Source of the DNA: Acorus gramineus
Lineage: Eukaryota; Streptophyta; Magnoliopsida; Acorales; Acoraceae
Reading direction: 5' to 3'
Assembly: GCA_030737835.1 (NCBI GenBank)
Contig: CM060847.1
Coordinates: 7,898,584 to 7,962,583 of the forward strand
Length of the DNA stretch: 64,000 nt
The position numbers and the translations under genes are program-made. Below the pieces are notes generated by a model. It did not search any database, was not told the origin of the DNA, and worked only from the letters and a program-made list of their open reading frames with translations. Shown one piece after another: positions 1 through 15,720 of this stretch. Each line of letters opens with the position of its first letter. The first letter of the stretch is position 1.

Positions 1-1082
1 CAAAACGTCTTTCTAAAATCTTACATATTCATGACTCCATAATCTAAATAATAATAATAAAAATTCATAGAAAGTCGTCCTCAGAGGTAGAAACACTCTT
101 CAAGTCCACCCCACTTCAAAATAAATAAAGAAAAATAACAAGACAAAAAAAAAATTCATACTAATCATAATAATCATAATCATAATAATAATAATAATAA
201 TATTTCTGATATAGATATTTTTGGATCAAGTATCATCGTTTTGTATCTGATTTGAAACATTTTGAATATAGAGGTTTTATTTTGGGTATGATATGAATTT
301 TGAGATATATATTGGATATGTTTTAAAATTTTTAGATATGGATTCTAATCAAATTCTGATATTCTTAGATAACCGGCAAACTTTTGTTTAATGCACATGC
401 ATAAGCGTTGTTACATACAATTTTGTTTTTAGCCCCAATTCCACTCTCATATGTCGATATGCATCGATTGAAAATCATCAGAACATATACTTACATTAAT
501 AAAATATATGCTTTGTTAAAAATTTTCATAGTTTTTATAAATGTATTTATATAATTTATTAGAATGTATATTTTATTTTTTATAAAAATATTTATCTCAT
601 TAAATAAGATATAATGTTAAAAAAATTAAAACATGTGTAGCGTTGGATTGCGGCCCGGAAAAAAAAGTATGTAAAAGCACTCTCCATGTGATAATGAGTA
701 CTCCAACAGTAATTGACAAATATAATAATTAATACTCAAATAACCAAATATTACCCTTAATACTGGAATCTCCTTTTAATTTTAAAATCATAATTGACTG
801 TATTCAAATTATTCCTTCTCCATGACTGCCTTACACGTGGTAAAACGATATTGTTTTGGGTCCTACACAAATCTTTCAAAAAAAAATATCACTTCCTGTT
901 CCATGCCTTTCCTAGGTCCAAAAAAAAAAAAAAAAAAAGAGAGAGAGAGAAAAAAGGTTCAGTAACACATCTCAACCACATGAGAAACTCAATTCGTACA
1001 CGAGTGGGGACCATATGAAACACAACAATATAACATACAATAGTCCTGCACAATTCAATTCTTTCAATCAATGAGCATGTAA

Positions 1083-1385
1083 CAGCAGTCCATATTTGGT
1101 GGACTGATTTTGATCAGTTTTGCTAGTATCGAACTACACAATCCATTAATCGAATTACATAATTTATAAATTGAACTGTATAATTAATTATTGAGTACAT
1201 ATTCCACTCTCTTATTGGATCTAGTCAACTACTGAATAAAATATGGATTCTTAAATATCACTAGTATCCAATAAAAGAGTTAATATATATCAAACAATTG
1301 ATTGTATAGTTTAATTTATAGGTTGTATAATTTAATTAATTGGTTGTACAGTTCAATATATATTGACAGGACTGATCAACTCTAA
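1083..1385. repeat. Inverted-repeat (MITE-like) element
   Basis: The left half, with a TTGAACTGTATAATTAATTA-type segment, reappears as an imperfect reverse complement in the right half. Both arms contain the same words about tattggat, gaataaaatatggattc and ggactgat, and the centre lies near 1230. This is the shape of a non-autonomous foldback or MITE element. Ends are approximate and no clear target duplication was found. A stretch near 38590-38760 shares some of the same words. Confidence 0.5.
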
Positions 1386-3393
1386 ATTTTTTTGTTGGAA
1401 AGAAGTCCTATATAACTCACCTAGAGTTGCAGTGCAGATTGGAGAGCTACTCATCTGTCATACATCTCCAGAAAGGAGTGGACTAGCTAGGACATTGTGG
1501 AGATACCTTTCAACCTTGTTCACTAGATGTATATCCCTTTGAATTTCTGAAAAGGCAAACACACTAAAAATCAATCAAAGTGTGTTCTCTTTAGAGTTTT
1601 CAAGGGCCATTCCCATCATGGTCAACATGATGTATTTTTGTTAGTGCCTGATTGACCTTAGCAATATATACATCTCTTCAAAAGTGTGACATGCAATTAA
1701 TCATCGAAATATGGTCAATCACTCATGAGATGGAGAGGCATCTGAAGCAATGGATGATTGAATGGAAGGGACGAAGTCTTCTGCATAATCTGAGCCAAAT
1801 TACAGCCCCACCACCGAAAGTAGCAATGAACATGCGATGAGTCGTTCTTTTTCTTCGTCTCTATCTTTTCTTTTATTTACGAAAAAAGCGAAACCTCAAG
1901 CCTATGTGTTTCTCGACAGGTTGGCTAACTCAAAAAATCTTGTCAGCTCAGTAGATAGAAGGAATTTATGGTTCAGTAGAATTCATAAAGGTCACTATGA
2001 TTGTTGGACAAAGCATTCACAAACAATCATATCAACAAAACAGCCATACAAATAAAAATGAATGATGCAAAAATCAAAAGAAAACATCAGAAATTTAAAT
2101 AAATCGATGAGTATCAGCGCATTAGCTGAAGGAAATGCTATATATAATGAATGAAACTAAGATATCAACATAACAATCATAATAAGTTTATCTGAATCTT
2201 ACTTTCAGATTCATTATTAAGAAAGGGAAAGAAATGGAACACCAGACATGAATCCTAAGTTACTAGCCCAATATATATTATATACATAAATGAATGAAGG
2301 CAGATTTGTTATTAGATCTTCCTTGGTCAGAATAAAGAAATTAAAGATATGGAGCTAATTCATCCATCTGTACAATCATGAAAAAAAATGGACAGGACAT
2401 TCTCAGCTTTAGTCCATCAACAATCAAAAACTGTTAGGTCTTCAAGTAGAAAGGTTCACAACACCACAAATGCTTCTGTCTTGTATCAAGATATCCTATA
2501 GCTATAAAGAATGAAGCAAATGGAAGTATGTGTTTTGATAATCTTTGAAGAAAAAAACCATATTTTCATTCATTGTTAATTAATGAACATCTAAAATCCC
2601 GTTTGGAACCAATTTTCAAAACAGTTAATTTCATGAAAAGATAAATCAAGTCCACTTCTAATACACAAGAACCAAAATCTAAAACCAAAAGATAGAAGTT
2701 TAAAAAACACATTCAAAACAGTTTATCTAAAAACTAATTTTAATGAAGCAGAATCAATTTGACAAGTTCCAAAAAAGACCAGAAACTTCAAAATCCAAAT
2801 CACAAACAACTCCACAAGTTGAGAAAAATTTCTATTAAAATCCAACCCTCCAACTTTGTCTAACAAGGAGAAACAGTTTCATCTTTCTCTGCCAATCTCT
2901 ATTCACCTTTTAGAGAGAGTCAATATATTCCCTCCCAACAGAAACAGGACATTTTGTTCTTTCTCTATCTGTCACAGATTGAGAGGCTAAGAATGCAAAA
3001 CCAAAGACTTTTACAAGCCGACCTATGCATCCAGGGGAAGAAAAAACACACCAATGACCACCAACCACTAAGAGGCCATGTGAGGTGGTAGGTTCCACCC
3101 ATTGCAAATGTATTGCATATCTCATTATTTAAAGTACATCCGCACATAGTGGAAAGTTTGATCATGCCAATCCATGACAATCCGTACTTGAAAGCATGTC
3201 GATCATCAGATACAGAGGTCAGGGAAATGCGAGGGATAATAATTCATGCAGTCACTTTTGTTATTCAAATATATAAAAAATGGTGGTTTAACTAAAAATC
3301 TCAAACTTTTTTTTTTTTTTTGAAAAAAGAGATTAAAGTCAGCTTAAGTCAGCTTTTTCAAAATCGGTGGAGAGACAACTGCCAATAAACTTA

Positions 3394-3736
3394 GGGTCCG
3401 TTTGGAAACACAGATTGAAAAGTAGTTTTTGAAATAAAGCTGTTTTTTAAGATGATTTTAGACCTTGACTTTTTTATGATGCTTTTTTTTTTAATCAGAA
3501 ATCAATATTTGAAAGGAGTTTAATGTTTGGCAGAGAAAATTGCTTTTCAATTCAAAAAATCGATTCCAACCAAAAAGCGTTGTTTTTTAGCTTTTTAAAA
3601 CACAGATTTCGAGAGAAAAATTAAAAGGAATCCAGCTTCCGATTCTGCAAAAAGCTGCCCCGTTTGGCTGCACGATTTTAGCTTTTCAGCTTTTCAAAAA
3701 GCAAAAGCGTGTCCAAACGCGCAACCAAACGGGGCC
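3394..3736. mobile_element. PIF/Harbinger (Tourist-like) MITE
   Basis: A 343-bp element with imperfect terminal inverted repeats: GGGTCCGTTTGG at the left and the reverse complement of GGCCCCGTTTGG at the right. It is flanked on both sides by TTA (3391-3393 and 3737-3739), the target duplication typical of the PIF/Harbinger superfamily. No coding capacity is seen. Confidence 0.75.
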
Positions 3737-4101
3737 TTAGTATTAAACTCAGTCGTGTGAGAAAAGCTAACGCTCAAATCTATTTTCAAATGACGCTCTT
3801 TAGTGAAATTTAAGTAAAAATTTAAATAAAGACTAAAGATGCTCTTAGAACAAATCCAATCCTATACATATGCCGAGATCAAAGACTTAGAAATTTATGG
3901 GAGACCCAAATTTTGACCAAATTTTACAAAACAATCATTTTTAGACTAAATAAGTGAATAATGAAATACAAAATAATGATTGGAGACACATCATACCAAA
4001 CAAAGCTTCTACACAAATTGTTAATGAAATTTAGATATAGATTTGAGTAAGGGCTGGAAGACCTTATCCTTGATATTTATTTATTTTACATATTAAAAAA
4101 A

Positions 4102-4595
4102 AGGAAAAAAATCCATATAACCCCCTATAAATTGCCAGAAATCCATATGGCCCCCTGAATTTTTCTGAAGACTAATAACCCACTGAAAACACCTATGTAA
4201 ATCCAAATAACCTCCTAAGCTAAATTTTTGTAGACAGATGATGAATATTATTAACCCTGTTTGACAACACAGTATGCCAAAAAAACCCTCTAATGTGTTA
4301 AAAATGTGAAAAATCTTATGTAAATGATGATTTTATTCTCCTGGATGGGGTTTTATAATATATATCTATTCACAAGAGTAAAATCATCATATGCAAAGGA
4401 TTTTTCACATTTTTAATAAATTGTAGGACAGTGAGGGTTAATCAAACTGAATATTCATAAAATATTCATTATCTATCAACGAAAGTTTAATTCATGAGGT
4501 TATTTAGATTTGCATAGATGTTATTATAGACTTACAGAAAAATTAAGGGGTTACATAGATTTTGAGCATTTTTCAAAGGGTTATTGATTTTTCCC
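4102..4595. mobile_element. Long inverted-repeat element, possibly Mutator-like
   Basis: About 190 bp at the left (from AGGAAAAAAATCCATATAAC) is repeated as an imperfect reverse complement at the right. TTAAAAAAA occurs at 4093-4101 and 4596-4604 and could be a 9-bp target duplication, which would fit a Mutator-like MITE, but it is low-complexity sequence and so weak evidence. The element ends about 350 bp before the SAUR start codon. Confidence 0.55.
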
Positions 4596-4824
4596 TTAAA
4601 AAAATGTTACACTCCGTTTTTTTTTTTTTATAGTCACAAACCCAATCTTTACATATTTTTATTTTTTAAAATTATATACATCATCTAACGAGGTATATAC
4701 ATCAATGAATTGAATGATGTTATTTATATAAAAAAAAAATTAAAAATTTTCTATTTATTTAGAACCATAGAAAAGATTGAGTCAGCCAGCGCACTTAAAA
4801 AAAAAAAAAAATCCATCTCAGCCT

Positions 4825-4830
4825 TATAAA
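4825..4830 (+). promoter_or_regulatory. TATA box of the SAUR gene
   Basis: TATAAA lies 117 bp upstream of the SAUR ATG, a distance that suits a plant core promoter with a short leader. It is the only such motif close to the gene. Confidence 0.6.
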
Positions 4831-4946
4831 TGGCATCCACTTCGCTCGGGCTTTCCTGACATTGCAAAGTCCCAACACATCTTCCAAACAATTCTACTGA
4901 TTAGCTTTACAACCTTCCCTTCTTAAAAAAAAAGAAAAAAAAAACT

Positions 4947-5261
4947 ATGCAAGACGACAAGCCAATGAAGGCGAAGAAGGGGTACTTGGTGGTGAGGGTC
5001 GGCATGGAAGGCGATGACGGAGGCTTCCGGCGGTTCACGATACCCATATCGTACCTCTCACACCCGCTGTTCATGGACCTCCTCGAGAAGGCTCAGGAGG
5101 TCTACGGTTTCCACTCGTCGGGGCCTCTCATGCTTCCCTGCTCCGTCGATGACTTCCTCCACCTTCGCTGGCGGATTGAGAGGGAATCGCAAAACACCCA
5201 CCATAGCCACCACCACCACCACCATCACAACCAGAGTTCATTTTCATTGCGCGCTTGTTGA
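4947..5261 (+). CDS. SAUR-family auxin-responsive protein (SAUR32-like)
   Basis: Small auxin up RNA protein of 104 residues from a single exon, as is usual for SAURs. Residues about 10-80 form the SAUR domain: KGYLVVRVG, then RFTIPISYLSHPLFMDLLEK, then a glycine-poor middle and LPCSVDDFLHLRWRIE. Proteins of this family are known to promote acid growth, many by inhibiting PP2C-D phosphatases and so keeping the plasma-membrane proton pump active. The start is the first ATG after a TATA box, just upstream of the domain. The C-terminus after residue 80 is unusual, with a histidine cluster (HHSHHHHHHH) followed by a serine-rich end. No intron or membrane segment is seen. Assignment to the SAUR family is firm; the exact subgroup is a guess. 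Confidence 0.92.
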   Translation: MQDDKPMKAKKGYLVVRVGMEGDDGGFRRFTIPISYLSHPLFMDLLEKAQEVYGFHSSGPLMLPCSVDDFLHLRWRIERESQNTHHSHHHHHHHNQSSFSLRAC

Positions 5262-5979
5262 TTGATGTATAAAGTTGTTACCTTTGAACCCCAGGCTTTG
5301 TCCCAATCATGGTAAAAACATGGCTATGGTGGTTTTGTTTGTGAGGAATTTTGATCTTTGTAACAGTGTATAAGACATAGAAGTGGGTGCTTTTTAATTT
5401 TCTTGAAGTTCAATGGAAGGACTTGATTCCCTCATCATATTAAATTCTTTTGAGGTTCCAATTAATAGACATATAACAGAGTCATGTTGAGAATCTTTCA
5501 TTTTTTTTGTTCTTTGAAGTTTGAATGATCACCACATGTTTAAAAGGGATAAATACAAGAGCAAATGTGACAATTGAAAAAAACCATATCGCACACCACA
5601 CAAAAGAATGCATCTAGTGATGTTAAAATCACAGAACAAGGTTGATTACATGAAATTTTGTACTTGTGGAAAGGTTATTGGAAGTTTGTTTCATTTTTTT
5701 ATCTCTATGCATGCAAGTGCAAAGTGATGAGGTTCTTCACATTATATTATCTCCATCATTTAGACTTTTTTGAGTCAACACCGTTCTAGATGTTGTGGCT
5801 GTATTAGTGGTGAAAACATTGACACACAAAAACTAATGTATTTCCACACAACATAGATAGGTCTGTGTTACGTTGCCTTCTTTATTTGCAGTTGTGTGTG
5901 CAATTTTGTCCCCAACAAAATATATATATATTTGATTAGATTATGTATTTTTTATTTATTTATTTTACAAATAGATCCA

Positions 5980-6560
5980 TACATTTAATTATGAAAAAAT
6001 TAATTGCAGGTCCCTCAGTATACCCCCATATTAATTTAAAGTCTGTAACTTTTCAACTTAACAATAAGTCTCTAAACACTAACCTCTGTTATGTATGAGT
6101 ACCTGTCACTAATTGGATGCATAACCGCCGTTAAATTTTTTTCATTTTACTTCCATTCAAACAATCTGTACACTATAACGTATTGTATGTGCACTGTTAA
6201 TCAACTTCAGATATAACTATTCTGTCTACACTGTTATTTGTGCATGTGTACACTGTCAATAATCTATGTGAACTAATGTGGATCATCGAAGAGCAAAAAT
6301 GGAAGAGAGAGGCGATTGAAAGGCGTGGGGGACGGGAGGGCCACCATCTGTGAGGGTTAGAAAGAAGGGGGGGGGGGGGAGAACACAAATAAGAGAAAAT
6401 TGGTTGGGGTTAACAAAAAAAAATAGATGAAAAGGCCCAAATATAATAAATGTTGGTATTTGAAGACTTATTGCTGAGTTAAAATGTTATATAGACTTAA
6501 AATTAATATAAGGTTACGCTTAAAAGACATAATAATTAATTTTCTCTTTAATTATAATTC
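5980..6560. repeat. Inverted-repeat element with GC-rich core
   Basis: About 90 bp at the left, including ATTAATTTAAAGTCTGTAAC and AACAATAAGTCTCTAAACA, is repeated as an imperfect reverse complement at the right (about 6450-6550). Between the arms is a G-rich core with a 13-base G run near 6368. This resembles long-TIR non-autonomous elements. No clean target duplication was found and the ends are approximate. Confidence 0.55.
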
Positions 6561-7243
6561 ATGTTACTTGAAAATTGAAATATACATTTAAAAAAAAATA
6601 AAAATAGAAACATATAAAATCTTCACGAGTCCCTGCAACAGAGACCGTACATTATATTCTCCAAAAGAACTTAGGTCGGGCGGCTAACAATGAATTGACA
6701 GATCAACTTTGCTCAGACCAATACTCATCAAGAAATATGGCCACTCGAATTTCCATGGTGGTGGTTCCTCCACGTGGACTTCATTATCAGATTATTTTCA
6801 ACCTATCAACTGCAGAATCTACGACCAGTGGGTCCAATCAAAAATAGTATAAATTGATGTTTTTTCTCCCTGTGTAAACGAACGACATAGTTATTCAATT
6901 GTTTGAATAGTTCACTTGTTGGAGGAAAATTAAATTTAAATATTATTTTCAATCACTTATTTTTTTAGATCCCTGCATTTTTTGGGCGCTGATATTTCTA
7001 ATTAGAGAGTTCTTTAATCTACACCTCAAAAAAAAAAAAAAAAAAAAAAAAAAGAAGATGAGAATGTGATTTTTTAAAAAAGTGAATCAACTTCAATTTA
7101 TTCAACTTTATAAAGTTATTCATTATGCTACATATGTAATCGTCCGTTATATATGCTTTGTTCCACATCATAAAGTTGAACATGTCACAAAAACCTAAAA
7201 CTTTCTGTGTGACCCATTCAACTTTGTGAAGTCATCAATTATG

Positions 7244-7695
7244 CAGTGTTTTAAAACCCAACCTGACCTGTCTGGTTCAACCAGTTAAACTTTCATCCGC
7301 TTTGAATTCTGGTTCGCTTTTACTCATATAACCTGATCATATAAAAAATTAATAAAACTCAATCAACCCACCAATTGAACCAACGATTTTTGTGAATCGG
7401 CTACGGATTGATTATATTGAATGGTTCTTTATTAATAGAAAATGTGGTTAATCACTTTTTAAAATATGAAATCTAATAAAAAGTTTAGATTTTATATACT
7501 AAAATTATGTTATGAAACTTTTAAGCAAAAATTTTATAAAATATTTTATATTTTTATTCAGTAATGATAATTAAAAAAATTATTATATTATAATTATGTC
7601 ACGGTTCAAATCCGGTTGATCCAATGGTTGAATCAATAACTCTTGACTCGTTCATTTTTCTGGTTCATTGAACCGGTTCGGTTTTTAAAACATTG
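7244..7695. mobile_element. MITE-like element inserted in a tandem-repeat field
   Basis: Starts with CAGTGTTTTAAAACCCAACC and ends with the reverse complement of CAATGTTTTAAAAACCGAAC, giving terminal inverted repeats of about 35 bp with mismatches. Flanking bases CAATTATG and TTATTATG agree at 6 of 8 positions and may be a worn target duplication. The flanks on both sides belong to the same repeat family, so the element seems to have landed inside it. Confidence 0.55.
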
Positions 7696-7919
7696 TTATT
7701 ATGTCACATGTCGACATCACATGGTCGAACTGGTTACATAGACCTAAGACTCTCTCTACAGTCCATTCGATTTGTGACATAATGGACGACTTCACAAAGA
7801 CATATTTAAACACTACATCATGTGATCTGTCATTCATGATATTGAACAACGCACCATTGTTTGAAGATATCATTTCATTATGAATGCCATAACACATAAA
7901 CACGTTGTTTAAAACACAA

Positions 7920-8200
7920 TCGAATGGGTCGTACAGAGGGCCTTCGGTCTCTGTGACCAGTTCCACTTTGTGATGTCGACATATAACATAATAAACGAGT
8001 TTCCAAAATCAAATGAGTCACAGAGAAGGCATAGGTTTATATGACATGTTCGACTTTGTAATGTCGAATAGATTATATAACTAATGACTACACAAAGTCG
8101 AATGGGTCACAAAGAATGCCTTAATTCTCTATGACCAGATCAACTATATGATGTCGACTTATGATATAAATGGACGACTTCACAAAGTCGAATGGATCAG
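7920..8200. repeat. Degenerate 89-bp tandem repeat
   Basis: The phrase TCGAATGGGTC(A/G) and variants recur at about 7920, 8009, 8098 and 8187, a steady spacing of 89 bp. Each unit contains a GTCGA(A/C) palindrome-rich section (CACAAAGTCGAATGG, TTTGTGATGTCGAC). More diverged related sequence extends left to about 7080 on both sides of the inserted MITE. Confidence 0.65.
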
Positions 8201-8214
8201 AGTAGGTTCACCCT

Positions 8215-8660
8215 TTTATGAAAGAGAAGGGAGGGGGCCAGAGCGATGGAGGGCGGCAGTGATAGTGTGCAACAAAAATGGGCGGTGGGAGGAGAGGGAC
8301 AGTGAAATGGATGGGGGCGGGGGCAGCGATGGTGAGAGGCGTAGGGTCGGGGGTTGATGGGCATAGAGAGAGGGCGACAACAGCCATTGAAGGTCATCGG
8401 TGGTGGTGGTGAGATAGGAGGGGAGAGAGAGTGTTAGGTGATGTCGACCTCTGCCCTCCTCCCATCTCCCCCCCCCCCCCCCCCCCCCTCTTATCACTCT
8501 CTCTCTCCCCCCTCTTCCCATTGCCCTCTGATGCTGCCCACCTCAATCCACCATCTCCTTCTTCCATCACGCAGGTCCCAGTGTCTCTTTCTCCTTCACT
8601 CAACCCTTTTTATCTTCCACCTTACAATCCCACCTCTAAAAAATATATGTAGAGGTGGGA
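8215..8660. repeat. GC-rich strand-asymmetric stretch with palindrome
   Basis: Purine-rich from 8215 to 8430 and pyrimidine-rich from 8450 to 8530, including a long C run near 8470-8488. At 8625-8663 there is a hairpin-forming palindrome (AATCCCACCTCT, spacer, AGAGGTGGGATT). Open frames across it exist on both strands only because of the skewed composition. A similar composition and palindrome pair recurs at 36940-37370, so this is probably part of a repeat family. Confidence 0.45.
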
Positions 8661-9316
8661 TTACAACCAACCTAAAGGTGTTTGTTACTTGAAGCTCATG
8701 TTTGGAATAAGAATAAACCCCCAGTTAACCCTGAATAGAAATTTTGTTGTGTTTGAAAAACCTAGATAAAGTATGTCAAAATAAACTGGTATAAAGCGAT
8801 ATATGAATTCTAATCAACCCTTAGAATAAAAGTTATCATAGATTATTCCACCCAAAGAATACGTGGACCTACTGTCAAATCAACTATTATCACCTCTTAT
8901 AAATCACATGTCAAATCAACTATCATTATTTTTTACTTTTTATAAATTTTTATCCATACTTTATTCACATTTTACCCAAACAGCAAAACATTTATTCTTA
9001 CGTTTACCAACAAGAATAATTCAAAACACAACCAAACACAAAATCATTTTATTCTTATTTATACTCACTTATGATCGGATAAATGTATATCCAAGAATAA
9101 ATCCTATCCCTGTTTCAAACGGGCCCCACCCACAAAAAGCTTATATCTGCGACCCAATCTCATCAGGATTTAGTAGTAGAATAAAATGAATAAGTCTTCC
9201 CTACTCCCGATCAAGGAACAAAATCACCCGATAAAAAAAAATCACTCTAAAGAACACAAACCACTGAAAATCAGACATCATGCAACTTCATAATACCAAA
9301 GTGAGATTAGCTGCAC

Positions 9317-12653
<3,337 letters not shown>

Positions 12654-12940
12654 TGCTTGATCTCCTGCTACGCCACGATCGTTCGATCGATCAACGCCAG
12701 AACCTTAGAATGAACAAAAGCTCTCGAAACGGCTAGGGCTCTAGAGGGGCCACAAACGTGGGTTTAATGTATTTATAGTGTTTGACGGGGGACGATCCAT
12801 AACGGGTCCGATCTGGTATCAATCGGGTTGATCGGGTCCGAGTTAATATGATTACGATAGGGATGTTCCGTAACATTAGTAAGTCTGTCGTAGATAAGTC
12901 CATATCTATATCTTAACTCTTTTTATGTTAAAAAAATAGA
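12654..12940 (-). promoter_or_regulatory. RPS9 promoter and leader region
   Basis: Region between the RPS9 start codon and the left LTR. It has a TATAAA motif at 12772-12777 on the minus strand, 119 bp before the ATG, and a GCCCTAG stretch near 12734 that resembles the telo-box-type motifs seen in plant ribosomal-protein promoters. The retrotransposon begins only 287 bp from the start codon, so upstream control elements may be interrupted. Confidence 0.45.
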
Positions 12941-13274
12941 TGTTGTAAACTAAATAGAATATGATATATAAGAGTACATAAATAAAGCACACAAGTATAT
13001 AGAAGAGAAGTAGAGAGAGATTCTTATTCACTATTTTGTTGGTTGATGGAATACAAGAGAAACCCCTCTATTTATAGGGTGCATAGAGGAATCCCAAAGG
13101 TGGGGAGTTACAAGTCTATAGAGGTGAGGGGGAGATAGTGGGGCAACAATGGGAGTGTTATGGAATAGAAGAGTGGGGGAGGTTATGGAGTTGAATGAGG
13201 GGGTTATGGAGTTGAAGAGTGGGGGAGGTTATGGGTTAGAGAAGTGGTGGTTATCCACCACCATATTCACAACA
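12941..13274 (-). repeat. 3' LTR of the copia element
   Basis: 334 bp bounded by TGTTG and CAACA. By eye it differs from the other LTR at seven positions (six transitions and one transversion), about 2 percent. Preceded on the minus strand by the polypurine tract AAGGGGGAG. Confidence 0.92.
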
Positions 13275-13509
13275 CTCCCCCTTGGATGACCACCACGCTA
13301 AGAAAATTGCCTCATTAAAACCTTGCTTGGAAAACCCAATGGGAAAAAACCAAAGCGAAGGAAAAAGAGTACAATGTAACTTAATCGTATAATAGTGTAT
13401 GCGTTTGACACTGCCTCATTAAAACCTTGCCAGGAAAACCCAATGGGACAAAACCTAGGCGAAGGAAAAAGAGTACAGTTCGCAAAATGTCATAAAAAAT
13501 TACTCCCCC

Positions 13510-15720
13510 TCATAAGTACAAGATTTCAAGAATTTTGGTCGCAAACTCGTCGCATCCCGATTTCATACACCAGCTTCTTGAATGTTGATGTCGACAAAGC
13601 TTTAGTAAACAAATCTGCAAGATTGTCCTTTGACTGAATTTGTTGAACATCAATTTCATGTCTCTGCTGGAGCTCATGAGTGTAAAAGAATTTTGGAGAA
13701 ATATGCCTATCACCCTTGATATATCCCCTTTGATTTGAGCAATGCATGCTGCATTGTCTTCATATATAGTTGTTGGAACATCTGTAATGAGAGATAGTCC
13801 GCATGCAGTACGAATATGATGAACCAAAGACCTTATCCACACGCATTCCCGGCTTGCTTCGTGGAGTGCAAGAATCTCAGAGTGGTTAGAAGACGTGGCG
13901 ACCAAAGTCTGTTTCGTAGATCGACATAGCCTGTTTGTGAGCGAGCCTTGTGAGGATCTGAAAGATATCCTGAATCTGCATAACCCTTTAGTTGTGCACC
14001 ATTATTGGAATCCTTTGCATAGAATAGACCCATGTCTGACGTTCCACGAAGATAACGAAAAATGTGCTTCACACCATTCCAATGCCTTCGAGTTGGTGCA
14101 GAGCTAAATCTGGCCAATAAATTAACTGAAAATGCAATGTCAGGTCTAGTGCATTGGGCCAAATATAATAAGGCACCAATTGCACTAAGATATGGTACTT
14201 CAGGACCAAGAAGATTTTCAGTATCTTCTTTTGGACGAAAAGGGTCCTTCTTTGGGTCAAGTAACCTTACTACCATTGGAGTACTTAATGGATGACATTT
14301 GTCCATATTAAAACGCTTCAGGATTTTTTCAACATATGTTGTTTGATGAACAAGTATCCCATTTGAACTTTGCTCAATTTGCAAGCCGAGACAATATCTT
14401 GTTTTTCCAAGATCTTTCATTTCAAACTCCTTTTTCAGATATTCGGAAGCCTTTTCGAGCTCTTCAGGAGTATTAATATCATCAACATATACTGCAATAA
14501 TGGTAAATCCGAGTTCCGTTTTCTTAATAAATATACAGGGGCATATTGGATCATTGACATATCCTTCTTTTATTAAGTACTCACTAAGACGGTTATACCA
14601 CATTCGTCCAGATTGCTTTAACCCATACAAGGATCGTCTTAGCTTGATTGAGTACATGTTTCGTGGTTTTGCTTCAGGCAATTTTAGTCCTTCAGGAACT
14701 TTCATATAAATGTCGGTATCTAATTTTCCATATAAATATGCAGTAACCACATCCATTAGCTGCATGTCAAGTCCTTCTGAGACTACAAGACTAATTAAAT
14801 ACCGAAATGTGATTGTGTCCATCACAGGAGAATATGTCTCTTCAAAATCTATCCCAGGTCTCTGCAGGAAACCCTGTGCCACAAGACGAGCTTTGTATCT
14901 AACAATCTCGTTTCTTTCATTTCGTTTTCTCGCAAACACCCATTTACATCCTACTGGTTTAACACCTTCAGGGGTTAGGACTACTGGTCCAAATACTTGG
15001 TGTTTTGCAAGTGAATCCAATTCTGTTTGAATAGCAGCTTTCCATTGTGGCCAACAATTTTTTCGTCTGCATTCATCCACTGAACGTGGTTCTAAATCAT
15101 TATCTGAAATGATTTCTGTAGCTACTGCAAATGAGAATATATCATCAACAAGCACTTGCTTTCGATCCCACAATATTTGTGAATTTGCATAATTTATGGA
15201 AATTTCTTCATTTCCATGTACTTGTTCTTCATGCACGGGCGTCACTTCAGGGACGTCAGTCTCTTCAGGGACTTGTGTCACTTCAGGGACTTCTTCCTCT
15301 GTAGGAGTTATTATTGTGGGTCTTTCAAGTGTTTCATACTCTTCTAGAGAATTATTCTTCATTGTTTTTCTCCTTCGGGGAGCTGAATCTTTTGAGCCTA
15401 TAGGTCTTCCACGCTTCAGGCGTTTTTGTTGATTCATTAGCCGGCATATTAACAGTTTTTCCTATTGGAACATTAATTCGAGCTGGAGTATTAGCAGCTG
15501 GAATATGTGATTTCATCACTTTTGCTGCATCATTGAATGCATCTGGCAATTGATGCGCAATTCTTTGAAGATGGGTGATTCTTTGCACTTCAGTTTCACA
15601 TTGATTAGTGCGAGGATCAAGATGAGACAAAGATGGAGTTTGCCATGTAAGTTCACGTCGTTCTTCTGGCGACGGATTTTCTCCCCCTAACGACGGGAAT
15701 ATTGTCTCATCAAAATGACA
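13510..15720 (-). pseudogene. Copia pol remnant: reverse transcriptase and RNase H
   Basis: The minus-strand frame from 15437 to 13833 encodes a copia-type reverse transcriptase: a GCKWVFARKRN motif, KARLVAQGF, the catalytic YVDD, SLYGLKQSGRMWYNRL, then RNase H (YADSGYLSDPHKARSQTGYV). It is broken. Four or so residues are missing just after YVDD. The RNase H frame is lost after QTGYV, where a short deletion removes the usual segment before TKQTLVATSS, and reading resumes in the frame at 13905. A second shift occurs near 13740 (IAQIKG to YIKGDRHISPK), where two residues usually present are also missing. Upstream, the linker (HFDETIFPSLGGE, near 15700) lies in another frame. The element is therefore inactive. 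This is a description only of what remains. Confidence 0.88.

Larger units (their letters stand above)
1..4946. other. Intergenic region upstream of the SAUR gene
   Basis: AT-rich DNA with only short, compositionally random open frames and no recognisable gene. It holds three inverted-repeat elements listed separately (about 1083-1385, 3394-3736, 4102-4595), an A-run followed by a short GA repeat near 920-955, and ATA/AAT microsatellite runs near 170-205. The rest shows nothing I can name. Confidence 0.7.
5262..9316. other. Intergenic region between SAUR and RPS9
   Basis: No recognisable gene. It contains an inverted-repeat element (about 5980-6560), an 89-bp tandem-repeat field interrupted by a MITE (about 7080-8215), a purine/pyrimidine-skewed GC-rich stretch (8215-8530), and a stretch at 8690-9130 that could be another degraded MITE. 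The right end must include the RPS9 3' untranslated region. Confidence 0.7.

Noticed and set aside
1652..2055. Two consecutive small open frames (62 and 72 residues)
   Set aside because: No recognisable motif, no TATA or splice context, and codon use like surrounding AT-rich DNA.
8216..8652. Overlapping 70-100-residue open frames on both strands, rich in Pro/Ser/His or Gly/Arg
   Set aside because: They follow the purine/pyrimidine skew and the C run; no family motif, and all frames look equally odd.
8690..9130. Possible MITE with GTTTGGAATAAGAATAAA and a reverse-complement-like right end (GTTTCAAACGGGCC)
   Set aside because: The arms do not align well beyond a few words and no target duplication is visible.
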